A stretch of DNA of 64,000 bases, taken from assembly GCF_016031635.1 (NCBI RefSeq), contig NZ_JACEGD010000013.1, positions 1 to 64,000 of the forward strand, given 5' to 3'. A model generated the notes under the pieces. It worked only from the letters and a program-made list of their open reading frames with translations. It was not told the origin of the DNA and did no database searches. Below, one piece after another: positions 24,360-32,386 of this stretch; position 1 is the stretch's first letter, and each line of letters starts with the position of its first letter. This DNA comes from Bradyrhizobium diversitatis. Its GTDB lineage: Bacteria > Pseudomonadota > Alphaproteobacteria > Rhizobiales > Xanthobacteraceae. The position numbers and the translations under genes are program-made.

Positions 24360-25832
24360 ATGACGGTGCATTTCCCCTTCCAGAACTCCTATTCGGCGCT
24401 GCCGGACAGCTTCTTCGCCCGCGTCGCGCCGACCCCGGTCGCCGCCCCCCGACTGATCAAGCTGAACCGGCCTTTGGCAATCCAGCTCGGGCTGGATCCG
24501 GACCTGCTGGAAACCCCTGAGGGCGCCGAGATCCTGGCCGGCAAGACGGTTCCCGCCGGCGCCGATCCCATCGCCATGGCCTATGCCGGCCACCAGTTCG
24601 GGCATTTCGTGCCCCAGCTCGGCGACGGCCGCGCCATCCTGCTCGGCGAGGTCATCGACAAAAACGGCGTCCGCCGCGACATCCAGCTCAAGGGCTCGGG
24701 CCCCACCCCGTTCTCCCGCCGCGGTGACGGCCGTGCCGCGCTGGGTCCGGTCCTGCGCGAATACATCGTCAGCGAGGCGATCTTTGCCTTGGGCATCCCG
24801 ACCACGCGCTCGCTCGCGGCGGTCGCCACCGGCGAGCACGTCATCCGCGAGACCGCGCTGCCAGGCGCTGTGCTGACGCGCGTTGCCTCCAGCCACATCC
24901 GCGTCGGCACCTTCCAGTTCTTCGCCGTCCGCCGCGACACCGAGGCGGTGCGCCGGCTCGCCGACCATGTGATCACCCGCCACTATCCAGACCTTCTTCA
25001 AGCGGAGCGGCCGTATCACGATTTGCTTGCCGCCGTCGTCGCGCGCCAGGCCGAGCTCGTGGCGCGCTGGCTGCTGGTCGGCTTCATCCACGGAGTGATG
25101 AACACCGACAACACGTCGATATCAGGCGAGACCATCGACTACGGCCCCTGCGCCTTCATGGACGCCTACAACCCCGCGCAGGTGTTTTCCTCGATCGACG
25201 AGATGGGCCGCTACGCCTATGCCAACCAGCCGCGCATCGCGCTGTGGAATTTGACGCGCCTCGCCGAATGCCTGCTGCCGTTGTTCTCCGACGAGCAGGA
25301 GAAGGCGGTCGCGGAAGCCCAGGACATTCTCGGCGCCTTCTCCGAGACGTTCAGCGCCGCCTATCAGGCCGGCCTGCGCAGGAAGGTCGGCCTGTTCACG
25401 GAGCGCGACGGCGACGAGGCGCTGATCCAGGACCTGCTCGACGCCATGGCGAAGAACCAGGCCGACTTCACCCTCACCTTCCGCAAGCTCGGTGACGCCG
25501 CGGTCGATGACGGCGCCGACGTGCGCGCGCAGTTCATGGAGCCCGCGGCCTTCGACGAATGGGCCGGCCGCTGGCGCGCGCGCATCGCGCTGGAGCCGCA
25601 AGGCCCGGCCGAGCGCCAGGCCGCCATGCACGCGGTCAATCCGATGTTCATCCCGCGCAACCACCGCGTCGAGGCCGTGATCCAGGCCGCGGTGAACGAC
25701 GACGACTACGCGCCGTTCGAGGAGTTGGTGAACGTGCTGGCCAAGCCGTTCGAGGAGCAGCCGGACTACGCCGCCTACGCCGATCCGCCGCTGCCGGACC
25801 AGCGGGTGCTGCAGACGTTCTGCGGGACGTAG
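24360..25832 (+). CDS. selO: Protein adenylyltransferase SelO (YdiU)
   Basis: A 490-residue SelO pseudokinase-fold enzyme that transfers AMP to Ser/Thr/Tyr of protein targets, in known members linked to redox stress. Family blocks: FPFQNSYSALPDSFFARV, YAGHQFGHFVPQLGDGRAILLGE, IQLKGSGPTPFSRRGDGRAALGPVLREYI, and the catalytic-loop/metal segment FIHGVMNTDNTSISGETIDYGPCAFMD. The C-terminus ends TFCGT, so a Cys stands near where eukaryotic SelO has its selenocysteine. No strong ribosome-binding site precedes the ATG. It is divergent from aspS. Confidence 0.93.
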   Translation: MTVHFPFQNSYSALPDSFFARVAPTPVAAPRLIKLNRPLAIQLGLDPDLLETPEGAEILAGKTVPAGADPIAMAYAGHQFGHFVPQLGDGRAILLGEVIDKNGVRRDIQLKGSGPTPFSRRGDGRAALGPVLREYIVSEAIFALGIPTTRSLAAVATGEHVIRETALPGAVLTRVASSHIRVGTFQFFAVRRDTEAVRRLADHVITRHYPDLLQAERPYHDLLAAVVARQAELVARWLLVGFIHGVMNTDNTSISGETIDYGPCAFMDAYNPAQVFSSIDEMGRYAYANQPRIALWNLTRLAECLLPLFSDEQEKAVAEAQDILGAFSETFSAAYQAGLRRKVGLFTERDGDEALIQDLLDAMAKNQADFTLTFRKLGDAAVDDGADVRAQFMEPAAFDEWAGRWRARIALEPQGPAERQAAMHAVNPMFIPRNHRVEAVIQAAVNDDDYAPFEELVNVLAKPFEEQPDYAAYADPPLPDQRVLQTFCGT

Positions 25833-25847
25833 CCGCAAACTCAGTGC

Positions 25848-25936
25848 GTAGGGTGGATTAGCCGCAGGCGTAATCCACCATTTCTGTCAACACGCGGTTA
25901 GAAAGAGGTGGATTGCGCATCGCTAATCCGTCCTAC
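25848..25936. repeat. REPIN-like pair of REP hairpins, left of the RAYT gene
   Basis: Two REP-type units in inverted order. Unit 1 is GTAGGGTGGATTAG with TAATCCACC (hairpin 25852-25879). Unit 2 is AGGTGGATT with CTAATCCGTCCTAC (25906-25936). The outer ends GTAGGGTGGATTAG and CTAATCCGTCCTAC are inverted repeats with two mismatches over 14 bases. This is the head-to-head layout called a REPIN. Confidence 0.8.
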
Positions 25937-25951
25937 GAGCTGTCGCACCAA

Positions 25952-26485
25952 TTACGCCCGTTCTCCGAAGTCGCCGATTGCCTTCACGTCACCGCCCCAA
26001 TCCTCGGGAAACAATCCCGCGCGGACGTCACGGTGAAACGACGAGTATGGCCACTCGCAGACCCGCGACACATGCCCGTGCTTGACGGGATTATAATAAC
26101 AATACTCGACGTGGCGGGCATAGTCGGCCTCGTCGCGGATGAGATGCTCCCAGAACCGCCGCTGCCAGATGCCGCGTTCATTCCGTGCGAAACGAACAGC
26201 GCTCAGCCGCTCCGTCGCCGGAAGTGCTTTGGCAAAACGGGTCTTGATCAACCGCCAGCGCACCGAAAAATCGGCGTCACCGGACGGCAGTTTCCAGATT
26301 GCGTGCAGATGATCCGGCAGGACGACGAACGCATCGATCTCGAACGGATGGCTCCGGCGCGTTGCTGCGACCGCGTCCCGCAGGATCTCGATCCGGTCGG
26401 TCAAAAGACCCTTCCGTCGATCGAGCAAGTTTACGGTGAAGAACCAGCATCCTCCGGGGACGAATGCGCGGCGATAGTCGGACAT
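25952..26485 (-). CDS. REP-associated tyrosine transposase (RAYT, Y1_Tnp domain)
   Basis: A 177-residue HUH single-strand transposase of the Y1/IS200-like superfamily. The HUH motif is HLH (59-61) in FVVLPDHLHAIW, and the candidate catalytic Tyr is in HVEYCYYNPVKHG (Tyr 128). C-terminal WPYSSFHRDV is also typical of RAYTs. The gene is a single copy here and is bracketed by REP hairpins at 25848-25936 and 26523-26553, the usual setting of a domesticated transposase that handles REP sequences. No IS-type ends or target duplication were found, which fits a RAYT rather than a mobile IS200 element. Confidence 0.9.
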   Translation of the reverse strand: MSDYRRAFVPGGCWFFTVNLLDRRKGLLTDRIEILRDAVAATRRSHPFEIDAFVVLPDHLHAIWKLPSGDADFSVRWRLIKTRFAKALPATERLSAVRFARNERGIWQRRFWEHLIRDEADYARHVEYCYYNPVKHGHVSRVCEWPYSSFHRDVRAGLFPEDWGGDVKAIGDFGERA

Positions 26486-26522
26486 GAGCCATCAATAGCA
26501 CAACTGGAAGTTGGCTCACAGG

Positions 26523-26553
26523 AGGTGGATTACGCTTCGCTAATCCACCCTAC
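26523..26553. repeat. REP hairpin, right of the RAYT gene
   Basis: GGTGGATTA (26524-26532) and TAATCCACC (26541-26549) with an 8-base loop CGCTTCGC, followed by CTAC. It is the same REP family as 25848-25936, placed just upstream of the RAYT start. Confidence 0.8.
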
Positions 26554-26582
26554 GACATCGGCGCTTGTGGACGCCGGAACCG

Positions 26583-26600
26583 CTGTCATCAAACTGAAAC
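26583..26600 (+). promoter_or_regulatory. Pho-box-like site (CTGTCAT-N4-CTGAAAC)
   Basis: CTGTCATCAAACTGAAAC matches the 18-bp PhoB consensus CTGTCAT-A-A/T-A-A/T-CTGTCAC/T with a perfect first half and a two-mismatch second half at the correct 11-bp period. It lies 73 bases before the phosphodiesterase start. A further CTGTCAG occurs at 26618. Phosphate control is inference from this match and from the operon content. Confidence 0.55.
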
Positions 26601-26672
26601 ACACGCGCTCTAACCGCCTGTCAGGGTCGTCTGCCGGAGACGTCCATCCTCCAACCGTCCCGACAGCGCGCC

Positions 26673-27521
26673 ATGCCCTTCAAATTCATCCACCTCACCG
26701 ACACCCATCTGGCGAACCCGGGCGCGACGCTGTACGGCCTCGACCCGCGCGCCCGGCTGGATGCGGCGATCGCCGACATCAACAAGCATCAGTCCGACGC
26801 TGCGTTCGCGGTCGTGACCGGTGATCTCACCCATTGGGGCGAGCCTCAGTCCTACGCCAATTTCGCCGAGGCGATGGCCGCGCTGAAGATGCCTTACATC
26901 GCGATGGTCGGCAATCACGACAAGCGTGTCACCTGCCTCGATGCGCTGAAGGCCGCGCCGCGCGATTCCAACGGCTTCGTGCAGGGCACGCGCACCACCC
27001 CGCACGGCCTGTTCGTCTTCCTCGACACCTTGGACGAGACCAGCCACGCCGGCGAGATGTGCGCCAAGCGCCTCGGCTGGCTGGCGAGCACGCTCGCGGC
27101 CGCGCCCGCGGACATTCCGCTCGTCGTGTTCATGCACCATCCGCCCTTCCCGGTCGGCGTCCACGCGATGGACGACATCGGGCTGAAGCAGAGTGCCGAA
27201 TTCGCCGAGGTGATCGCGCCTTATCGCGCGCGCATCCGTCATCTCTTCTTCGGCCATGTGCACCGGCCGATCTTCGGCAGCTTCGGCAAGATCCCGTTCT
27301 CGACGCTGCGCGGCACCAACCACCAGGTCTGGTTCGAGCTCAATCCCGGCGCGCCGCACCTCGCCAGCCACGAGCCGCCGGCCTATGGCGTCGTGCTGAT
27401 CGACGACGAGAACCTCGTCGTGCACAGCCACGACTTCCTCGACACCAGCCTGCGCTTCCCCTTCGAGCCACCGGCGGGGGTGGACGGCCGCGACTACGCG
27501 CTCAATTTCCGGGCGCCATGA
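26673..27521 (+). CDS. Class III metallophosphoesterase (CpdA/GpdQ-like phosphodiesterase)
   Basis: A 282-residue calcineurin-like enzyme with all metal-binding blocks: DTH (10-12), GD (50-51), GNHD (80-83), MHHPP and GHVHR. This group includes cAMP phosphodiesterase CpdA and glycerophosphodiesterase GpdQ. Here it heads an operon with a glycerol-3-phosphate-type ABC importer (the first permease starts 1 base after its stop), and a Pho-box-like site lies upstream, so hydrolysis of glycerophosphodiesters or similar phosphodiesters is more likely than cAMP turnover. There is no signal peptide, so the substrate would be hydrolysed after uptake. Confidence 0.88.
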   Translation: MPFKFIHLTDTHLANPGATLYGLDPRARLDAAIADINKHQSDAAFAVVTGDLTHWGEPQSYANFAEAMAALKMPYIAMVGNHDKRVTCLDALKAAPRDSNGFVQGTRTTPHGLFVFLDTLDETSHAGEMCAKRLGWLASTLAAAPADIPLVVFMHHPPFPVGVHAMDDIGLKQSAEFAEVIAPYRARIRHLFFGHVHRPIFGSFGKIPFSTLRGTNHQVWFELNPGAPHLASHEPPAYGVVLIDDENLVVHSHDFLDTSLRFPFEPPAGVDGRDYALNFRAP

Positions 27522-27522
27522 G

Positions 27523-28473
27523 ATGAGCCTCGCTGAACCCGCGGCTCTCCCGGTCGCGACTTCGGCGGCACCGCGCCTGCACGTCCTGAAGCGGTTCTCC
27601 AACCGCTTCAAAGCCTCGTTGCCCGCCTACCTGCTGCTGCTGCCTTCGCTGGTCTTCCTCGCGCTGTTCACCTATGGCGCGATGGGCCGCGTGCTCGTCG
27701 ATGCGCTCTATCAGCGCGCCACGCCGAAGGCGCCGCTGCGCTTCGTCGGTCTCGACAATATCGCATCGGTGCTGGCCGATCCTGCCTTCACCGGCGCCGT
27801 CGTCAACAACCTGATCTACGCCGTGGGCACGGCGGTGCCGAGCATCGCCCTCGCGCTGCTGTTCGCGCTGGCGCTTGCGCGCACCCATGCCGTGAACAGC
27901 GCGCTGCGCGCCGCGCTGTTCCTGCCGGTGCTGATTCCGATGGTCGCGGCATCAGCGCTGTTCCTGTTCATCTTCCTGCCCAATGTCGGCCTGCTCGACT
28001 ACTACATCGGCCGGCTGCTGCCGGTGCTGCCGAACTGGCTCGGAGACCCCGACATCGCGCTCTATGCGATCATGATCATCACGATCTGGAAGAACGCCGG
28101 CTACTACATGCTGTTCTTCCTCGCCGGCCTCCAGGCCGTACCCGAGGACGTGATGGAAGCCGCGCATCTCGACGGCGCGGGCCCATATCAGCGCCTGCGC
28201 CACATCATCCTGCCGGAGCTCAAGCCCACCTTCCTGTTCGTCACCGTCATCGCGATCCTCAACGCCGTGACGCAGGTCGACCACGTCTTCGTCATGACCC
28301 AGGGCGGGCCGTCAAATTCGACCAATCTGGTGCTGTTCTACATCTACCAGCAGGCGGTGGAGCACTACGACATCGGCAAGGCCTCGGCGGCGACGCTGCT
28401 GACGCTGGCAGCGCTGATGGGCCTCACCGCGCTCTCCTTCCGGACCATGGCGAACCGCGAGGGCGGGTCATGA
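27523..28473 (+). CDS. ABC sugar/glycerol-phosphate-type permease 1 (UgpA-like)
   Basis: 316 residues with six membrane helices of the MalF/UgpA class. The EAA loop reads EDVMEAAHLDGAGPYQRLRHIILPELKPT, with the E-A-A...G...I-x-LP pattern that docks the ATPase. The N-terminus (LLLLPSLVFLALFTYGAMG) is the first helix after a cytoplasmic tail. It overlaps the next permease by 4 bases. The glycerol-phosphate assignment rests on the operon partner and the Pho-box-like site, not on specific residues. Confidence 0.88.
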   Translation: MSLAEPAALPVATSAAPRLHVLKRFSNRFKASLPAYLLLLPSLVFLALFTYGAMGRVLVDALYQRATPKAPLRFVGLDNIASVLADPAFTGAVVNNLIYAVGTAVPSIALALLFALALARTHAVNSALRAALFLPVLIPMVAASALFLFIFLPNVGLLDYYIGRLLPVLPNWLGDPDIALYAIMIITIWKNAGYYMLFFLAGLQAVPEDVMEAAHLDGAGPYQRLRHIILPELKPTFLFVTVIAILNAVTQVDHVFVMTQGGPSNSTNLVLFYIYQQAVEHYDIGKASAATLLTLAALMGLTALSFRTMANREGGS

Positions 28474-29339
28474 AGCTGATCGATACGCTCTGGAAGGACG
28501 CCCCGCTCGCCACAAGGGGCGAGATCACGCCGAAGCTCGGCTTTTTGCTGACGGTGCTGCTCGCGATGGTCTGGCTGATCCCGTTCCTGTGGATGGTCGT
28601 GGCGACGCTGCGCCCGGCCTCGGACGGCATCAACGCCATGGCCGAGCTGATGCCGAGCCTGAAGCCGACGCTCGACAATGTCAGGGATGCCTGGGAGATC
28701 GGCGATTTCCCGCGCTACACGCTCAACACCACGATCATCTGCACCGGCATCCTGCTGGTGCAGTTCGTCACCATCACGCTGGCGGGCTTTGCCTTCGCCC
28801 GCCTCGACTTCGCCGGCAAGACGGTGATCTTCTACCTGTTCCTGATGCAGCTGATGCTGGTGCCGGTGCTGCTGATCGTGCCGAACCTGTCGCTGGTGGC
28901 GCAGCTCGGCCTCTACGACACGCTCGCCGGCGTGATGATGCCGTTCTTCGCCTCCGCCTTCGGCACCTTCCTGATGCGCCAGGCGTTCGAAGCGATCCCG
29001 ACCGAGCTGGAAGACGCTGCCCTGATCGACGGCGCCAGCCTGCTCCAGCGCATCCGCCACATCTACGTGCCGCTGTCGATGCCGAGCTTCTCCGCGTTCG
29101 CCATCATCTCCGTGACCAGCCACTGGAACGACTTCCTGTGGCCGCTGATGGTGATCAATTCGCCTGACAAGCGGCCGCTCACGGTCGGTCTCTCGGTCTT
29201 CACCAAGACCGCCGAAGGCACGCAGGCCTGGGGCACCATCGCCGCGGGCACGCTGATGGTGATCGCGCCGCTGCTCGTCACCTTCCTGATCTTTCAGAAA
29301 CGCTTCATCAGCTCTTTCGTCACCTCAGGCATCAAATAG
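28470..29339 (+). CDS. ABC sugar/glycerol-phosphate-type permease 2 (UgpE-like)
   Basis: 289 residues, six helices of the MalG/UgpE class. The EAA loop is TELEDAALIDGASLLQRIRHIYVPLSMPS. The first helix is GFLLTVLLAMVWLIPFLWM-like, and the C-terminus is a final helix plus RFISSFVTSGIK, where these permeases usually end. It is translationally coupled to the preceding permease (ATGA overlap). Confidence 0.88.
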   Translation: MKLIDTLWKDAPLATRGEITPKLGFLLTVLLAMVWLIPFLWMVVATLRPASDGINAMAELMPSLKPTLDNVRDAWEIGDFPRYTLNTTIICTGILLVQFVTITLAGFAFARLDFAGKTVIFYLFLMQLMLVPVLLIVPNLSLVAQLGLYDTLAGVMMPFFASAFGTFLMRQAFEAIPTELEDAALIDGASLLQRIRHIYVPLSMPSFSAFAIISVTSHWNDFLWPLMVINSPDKRPLTVGLSVFTKTAEGTQAWGTIAAGTLMVIAPLLVTFLIFQKRFISSFVTSGIK

Positions 29340-29350
29340 GAGATTGTCCG

Positions 29351-30682
29351 ATGCTGTTTTCCCGCAGGCTCATGCTCGGCCTTGCCATGGCCGGCACTTT
29401 GGCAGGCGCCCTCGCCTTCCCGGCGATGGCCGAAGGCCCGACCGAGATCGATCTGTTCTTCCCCGTTCCCGTCGATGGCAAGCTCGCCCGCGACATGGGC
29501 ACCTTGATCAAGGAGTTCAACGAGACCCATCCCGGCGTCAAGGCGACCGCGGTCTACACCGGCTCCTATGACGACACGCTGATCAAGACGCGCGCCGCGA
29601 TCAAGGCCGGCAAGCCGCCGGCCGCCGTGATCATGTCGGCGAACTTCCTGCTCGACATGCAGATCGAGAACGAGCTCACCAATCTCGACAGCCTGATCGC
29701 TGCGGACGGCACCACCAAGGAGAAATTCCTGGGCCAGTTCTTCCCGGCGCTGCAAGGCAATGCCGTGATCAACCGCTCGGTCTACGGCGTGCCGTTCCAC
29801 AATTCGACGCCGCTGCTCTACATCAACGCCGACAAGGCCAAGGAAGCGGGCCTTGATCCGAACAAGCCGCCGCAGACCTGGGCCGAGCTCACCGACTGGG
29901 CCAAGAAGCTGACCAAGCGCGAAGGCGACAAGGTGACCCAATGGGGCATCGCGATCCCCTGCGCCTACGACTATTGCGGCTGGATGATGGAAACGCTCAC
30001 CATGAGCAATGGCGGGCGCTACTACAACGAGGAGTTCGGCGGCGAGGTCTATTACGACACGCCCTCGATGCTCGGTGCGCTCACCTGGTGGAACGACCTT
30101 GTCTACAAGCACAAGGTCCACGCGCCCGGCGCGACGCCCGGCCCTGCCGTCAGCACCTCCTTCATCTCCGGCAATGCCGCGATGATGATGCTGTCGACGG
30201 GCTCGCTCACTTACGTGCGCGACAACGCCAAGTTCAATTACAAGGTCGCCTTCATCCCACGCAACGTCCGCAACGCCGTGCCGATCGGCGGCGCCTCGCT
30301 GATCGTTCCGGCCGGTCTCGAAGCGGAGAAGCAGAAGGCCGCCTGGACGCTGATCAAGTGGATGACCTCGCCGGAGAAGAGCGCCTGGTGGAGCCGCGCC
30401 ACCGGCTATTTCGCGCCGAACATGGCCGCCTACAAGACGCCCGACATGGTCGAATTCCTCAACAAGAACCCGGACGCCAAGACCGCCGTCGAGCAGCTCG
30501 ACGTCGCAAAACCCTGGTTCGCGACCTACAAGACCGTGCCGGTCCGCAAGAACCTCGAGGACGAGGTGATGCTGGTCCTGAACGGCAAGAAGCAGCCGAA
30601 GGAAGCCCTCGCCGCCGCGCAGAAGGCCGCCGACGAGACGCTCAAGCCGTACAACGCAGAGACCTCGCTGAAGCTGCCGTAA
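29351..30682 (+). CDS. ABC extracellular substrate-binding protein, family 1 (UgpB-like)
   Basis: A 443-residue periplasmic receptor with a signal peptide ending AFPAMAEG (about residue 28). The mature part has the family 1 layout: EIDLFFPVPVDGKLARDMG strand and helix, PPAAVIMSANFLLDMQIENEL, GVPFHNSTPLLYINADKAKEAG, and a late SLIVPAGLEAEKQKAAWTLIKWM. It is the last gene of the phosphodiesterase/permease operon. No ATP-binding subunit gene follows: the operon stops here, with a terminator-like hairpin. Confidence 0.88.
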   Translation: MLFSRRLMLGLAMAGTLAGALAFPAMAEGPTEIDLFFPVPVDGKLARDMGTLIKEFNETHPGVKATAVYTGSYDDTLIKTRAAIKAGKPPAAVIMSANFLLDMQIENELTNLDSLIAADGTTKEKFLGQFFPALQGNAVINRSVYGVPFHNSTPLLYINADKAKEAGLDPNKPPQTWAELTDWAKKLTKREGDKVTQWGIAIPCAYDYCGWMMETLTMSNGGRYYNEEFGGEVYYDTPSMLGALTWWNDLVYKHKVHAPGATPGPAVSTSFISGNAAMMMLSTGSLTYVRDNAKFNYKVAFIPRNVRNAVPIGGASLIVPAGLEAEKQKAAWTLIKWMTSPEKSAWWSRATGYFAPNMAAYKTPDMVEFLNKNPDAKTAVEQLDVAKPWFATYKTVPVRKNLEDEVMLVLNGKKQPKEALAAAQKAADETLKPYNAETSLKLP

Positions 30683-30707
30683 GGACCGCCGACAACGGCA
30701 ACAAACA

Positions 30708-30740
30708 TCGGCGCTCCGTCATGCGGGGCGCCGAATTCGT
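30708..30740 (+). terminator. Candidate rho-independent terminator of the importer operon
   Basis: TCGGCGCTCC (30708-30717) pairs with GGGGCGCCGA (30725-30734), one T-G wobble, 7-base loop, followed by ATTCGTTT. The T-run is weak. Confidence 0.5.
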
Positions 30741-30865
30741 TTGGGCGGGTCTGTCCATTAACTCCCCGTCCACCATCCGGCTGCCCACGCCGCCGGTAAC
30801 CACGAGAATTAACAGACCCTCAACGTGCTCCCGACAAATCTACCAATGTTTCTGGAGGTTTCGCC

Positions 30866-30976
30866 GTGGATCTGTTGGTTATTGAGTTCCTGGGACTGGC
30901 TCTGGTCGCCATGTGCGTCCTCGTGGTGGCGCTGCCCTGCGCGCGAAAATCCACGCAGCGGGTCCGCTACGAATAG
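30866..30976 (+). CDS. Small membrane protein (36 residues), function unknown
   Basis: A GTG-started frame with a strong GGAGG site 7 bases upstream. It encodes one hydrophobic helix (LVIEFLGLALVAMCVLVVAL) followed by a basic tail CARKSTQRVRYE. No family was recognised. It lies alone between the importer operon and RNase D, so it may be an orphan small membrane protein. Confidence 0.5.
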   Translation: MDLLVIEFLGLALVAMCVLVVALPCARKSTQRVRYE

Positions 30977-31093
30977 GATTTTCATCGGAAAATGGCGCCT
31001 CCGGCCCAAAAGCAAGGCTCGAATTCGCATCGAGCCCCTTGACATCACAGCACTTTCGGCAGAACGGCTGATATCACGTGTCATGGGCCGTTC

Positions 31094-32242
31094 ATGGATT
31101 TGATTACCACCACCGCTGACCTCGCGGCTGCCTGCAGCCGGCTGGCCAAGCACCCCGTTATCACCGTCGATACCGAGTTCCTCCGCGAGACCACCTATTA
31201 CCCGCTGCTGTGCGTGGTGCAGATGGCCAGCGCCGAGGAGGCCGTCGTCATCGACACCCTGGCCGAAGGCATCGACCTCAAGCCGTTCTTCGAGCTGATG
31301 GCCAACGAAGGCGTGCTGAAGGTGTTTCACGCCGCCCGCCAGGACATCGAGATCATCTGGCACCAGGCCAATATCATCCCGCATCCGGTGTTCGACACCC
31401 AAGTGGCTGCGATGGTGCTCGGCTACGGCGACAGCATCGCCTATGACGCGCTGGTCGAGAAGGTCACCGGCCACCGCCCGGACAAGACCCACCGCTTCAC
31501 CGACTGGTCGCGCCGGCCGCTGACCAAGGAGCAGATGCATTACGCGGTCTCCGACGTCACCCATTTGCGCGACGTGTTCGCCGCGCTCGACGCCGACCTG
31601 AAGAAGCGCCGCCGCAGCGAATGGGTCTCCATCGAGATGGAGGTCCTGACCTCGCCCCGCACCTACGACTTCCACCCCGAGCGCGCTTGGGAGCGGCTGA
31701 AGACGCGGGTCCGCAAGCCCAAGGATCTCGCGGTGCTGATGGAGATCGCGGCCTGGCGCGAGCAGGAAGCGCAGAGCCGCGACGTGCCGCGCGGCCGCGT
31801 GCTGCGCGACGAGGCGATCACTGACATCGCAACCCACGCGCCGACCACGCTCGAGAAGCTCGCCCATCTGCGCTCGGTGCCGAAGGGCTTCGAGAAATCC
31901 AAATGGGGCGCGGACATCATCGCCGCGGTCGAGCGCGGGCTGGCGCGGGACTTTACCAAGCTGCCCAAGCTGGAGAAACCGCGCAACAACTCCAACGGCG
32001 CCGCCATCGTCGAGCTGCTGAAGGTGCTGCTGCGGATGACCGCGGAGCGCCATGCGGTCGCAAGCAAGGTCATCGCGACCGTCGACGATCTCGAAGAGAT
32101 CGCGGCGGACGACGAAGCGGATGTACCGGCCTTGCGCGGCTGGCGCCGCGAGCTGTTCGGCGATGCCGCGCTGAAACTGAAGCGCGGCGAGCTGGCGCTG
32201 GCGATCGAGAAGGGCCGCGTGATCGGGGTGCAGCGGGCGTAG
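31094..32242 (+). CDS. rnd: Ribonuclease D
   Basis: A 382-residue 3'-5' exoribonuclease acting on tRNA and other structured RNA ends. DEDD nuclease residues: Asp 26 and Glu 28 in VDTEFLRE, Asp in HAARQDIE, and the Tyr/Asp pair in HYAVSDVTHL (DEDDy class). The HRDC domain follows (MEIAAWREQEAQSRDVPRGRVLRDEAI). Length and order are normal for Rnd. Confidence 0.95.
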   Translation: MDLITTTADLAAACSRLAKHPVITVDTEFLRETTYYPLLCVVQMASAEEAVVIDTLAEGIDLKPFFELMANEGVLKVFHAARQDIEIIWHQANIIPHPVFDTQVAAMVLGYGDSIAYDALVEKVTGHRPDKTHRFTDWSRRPLTKEQMHYAVSDVTHLRDVFAALDADLKKRRRSEWVSIEMEVLTSPRTYDFHPERAWERLKTRVRKPKDLAVLMEIAAWREQEAQSRDVPRGRVLRDEAITDIATHAPTTLEKLAHLRSVPKGFEKSKWGADIIAAVERGLARDFTKLPKLEKPRNNSNGAAIVELLKVLLRMTAERHAVASKVIATVDDLEEIAADDEADVPALRGWRRELFGDAALKLKRGELALAIEKGRVIGVQRA

Positions 32243-32261
32243 CTGTCGGCTGCTTCCGCAG

Positions 32262-32375
32262 CGTCATTGCGAGCGAAGCGAAGCAATCCAGAGTCTTTCC
32301 GCGGAGACAGTCTGGATTGTTTCGTCGCCAGCGCAAAATCGCTTCGCGATTTCGCGCGGGCTCCTCGCAATGACG
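32262..32375. repeat. Dispersed palindromic element, copy 4 (enlarged)
   Basis: Ends CGTCATTGCGAGCGAAGCG and CTCCTCGCAATGACG with inner AGCAATCCAGAG and TCTGGATTGTTTCGTC. It is about 28 bases longer than the other copies because of an extra palindromic segment, CGCAAAATCGCTTCGCGATTT (32332-32352), in the right arm. Confidence 0.85.
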
Positions 32376-32386
32376 GGGAGAGAGCC

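Noticed and set aside
26673..27521. A dedicated cAMP phosphodiesterase (cpdA)
   Set aside because: The fold and metal motifs allow it, but the operon with a glycerol-phosphate-type importer and the Pho-box-like site favour phosphodiester scavenging.
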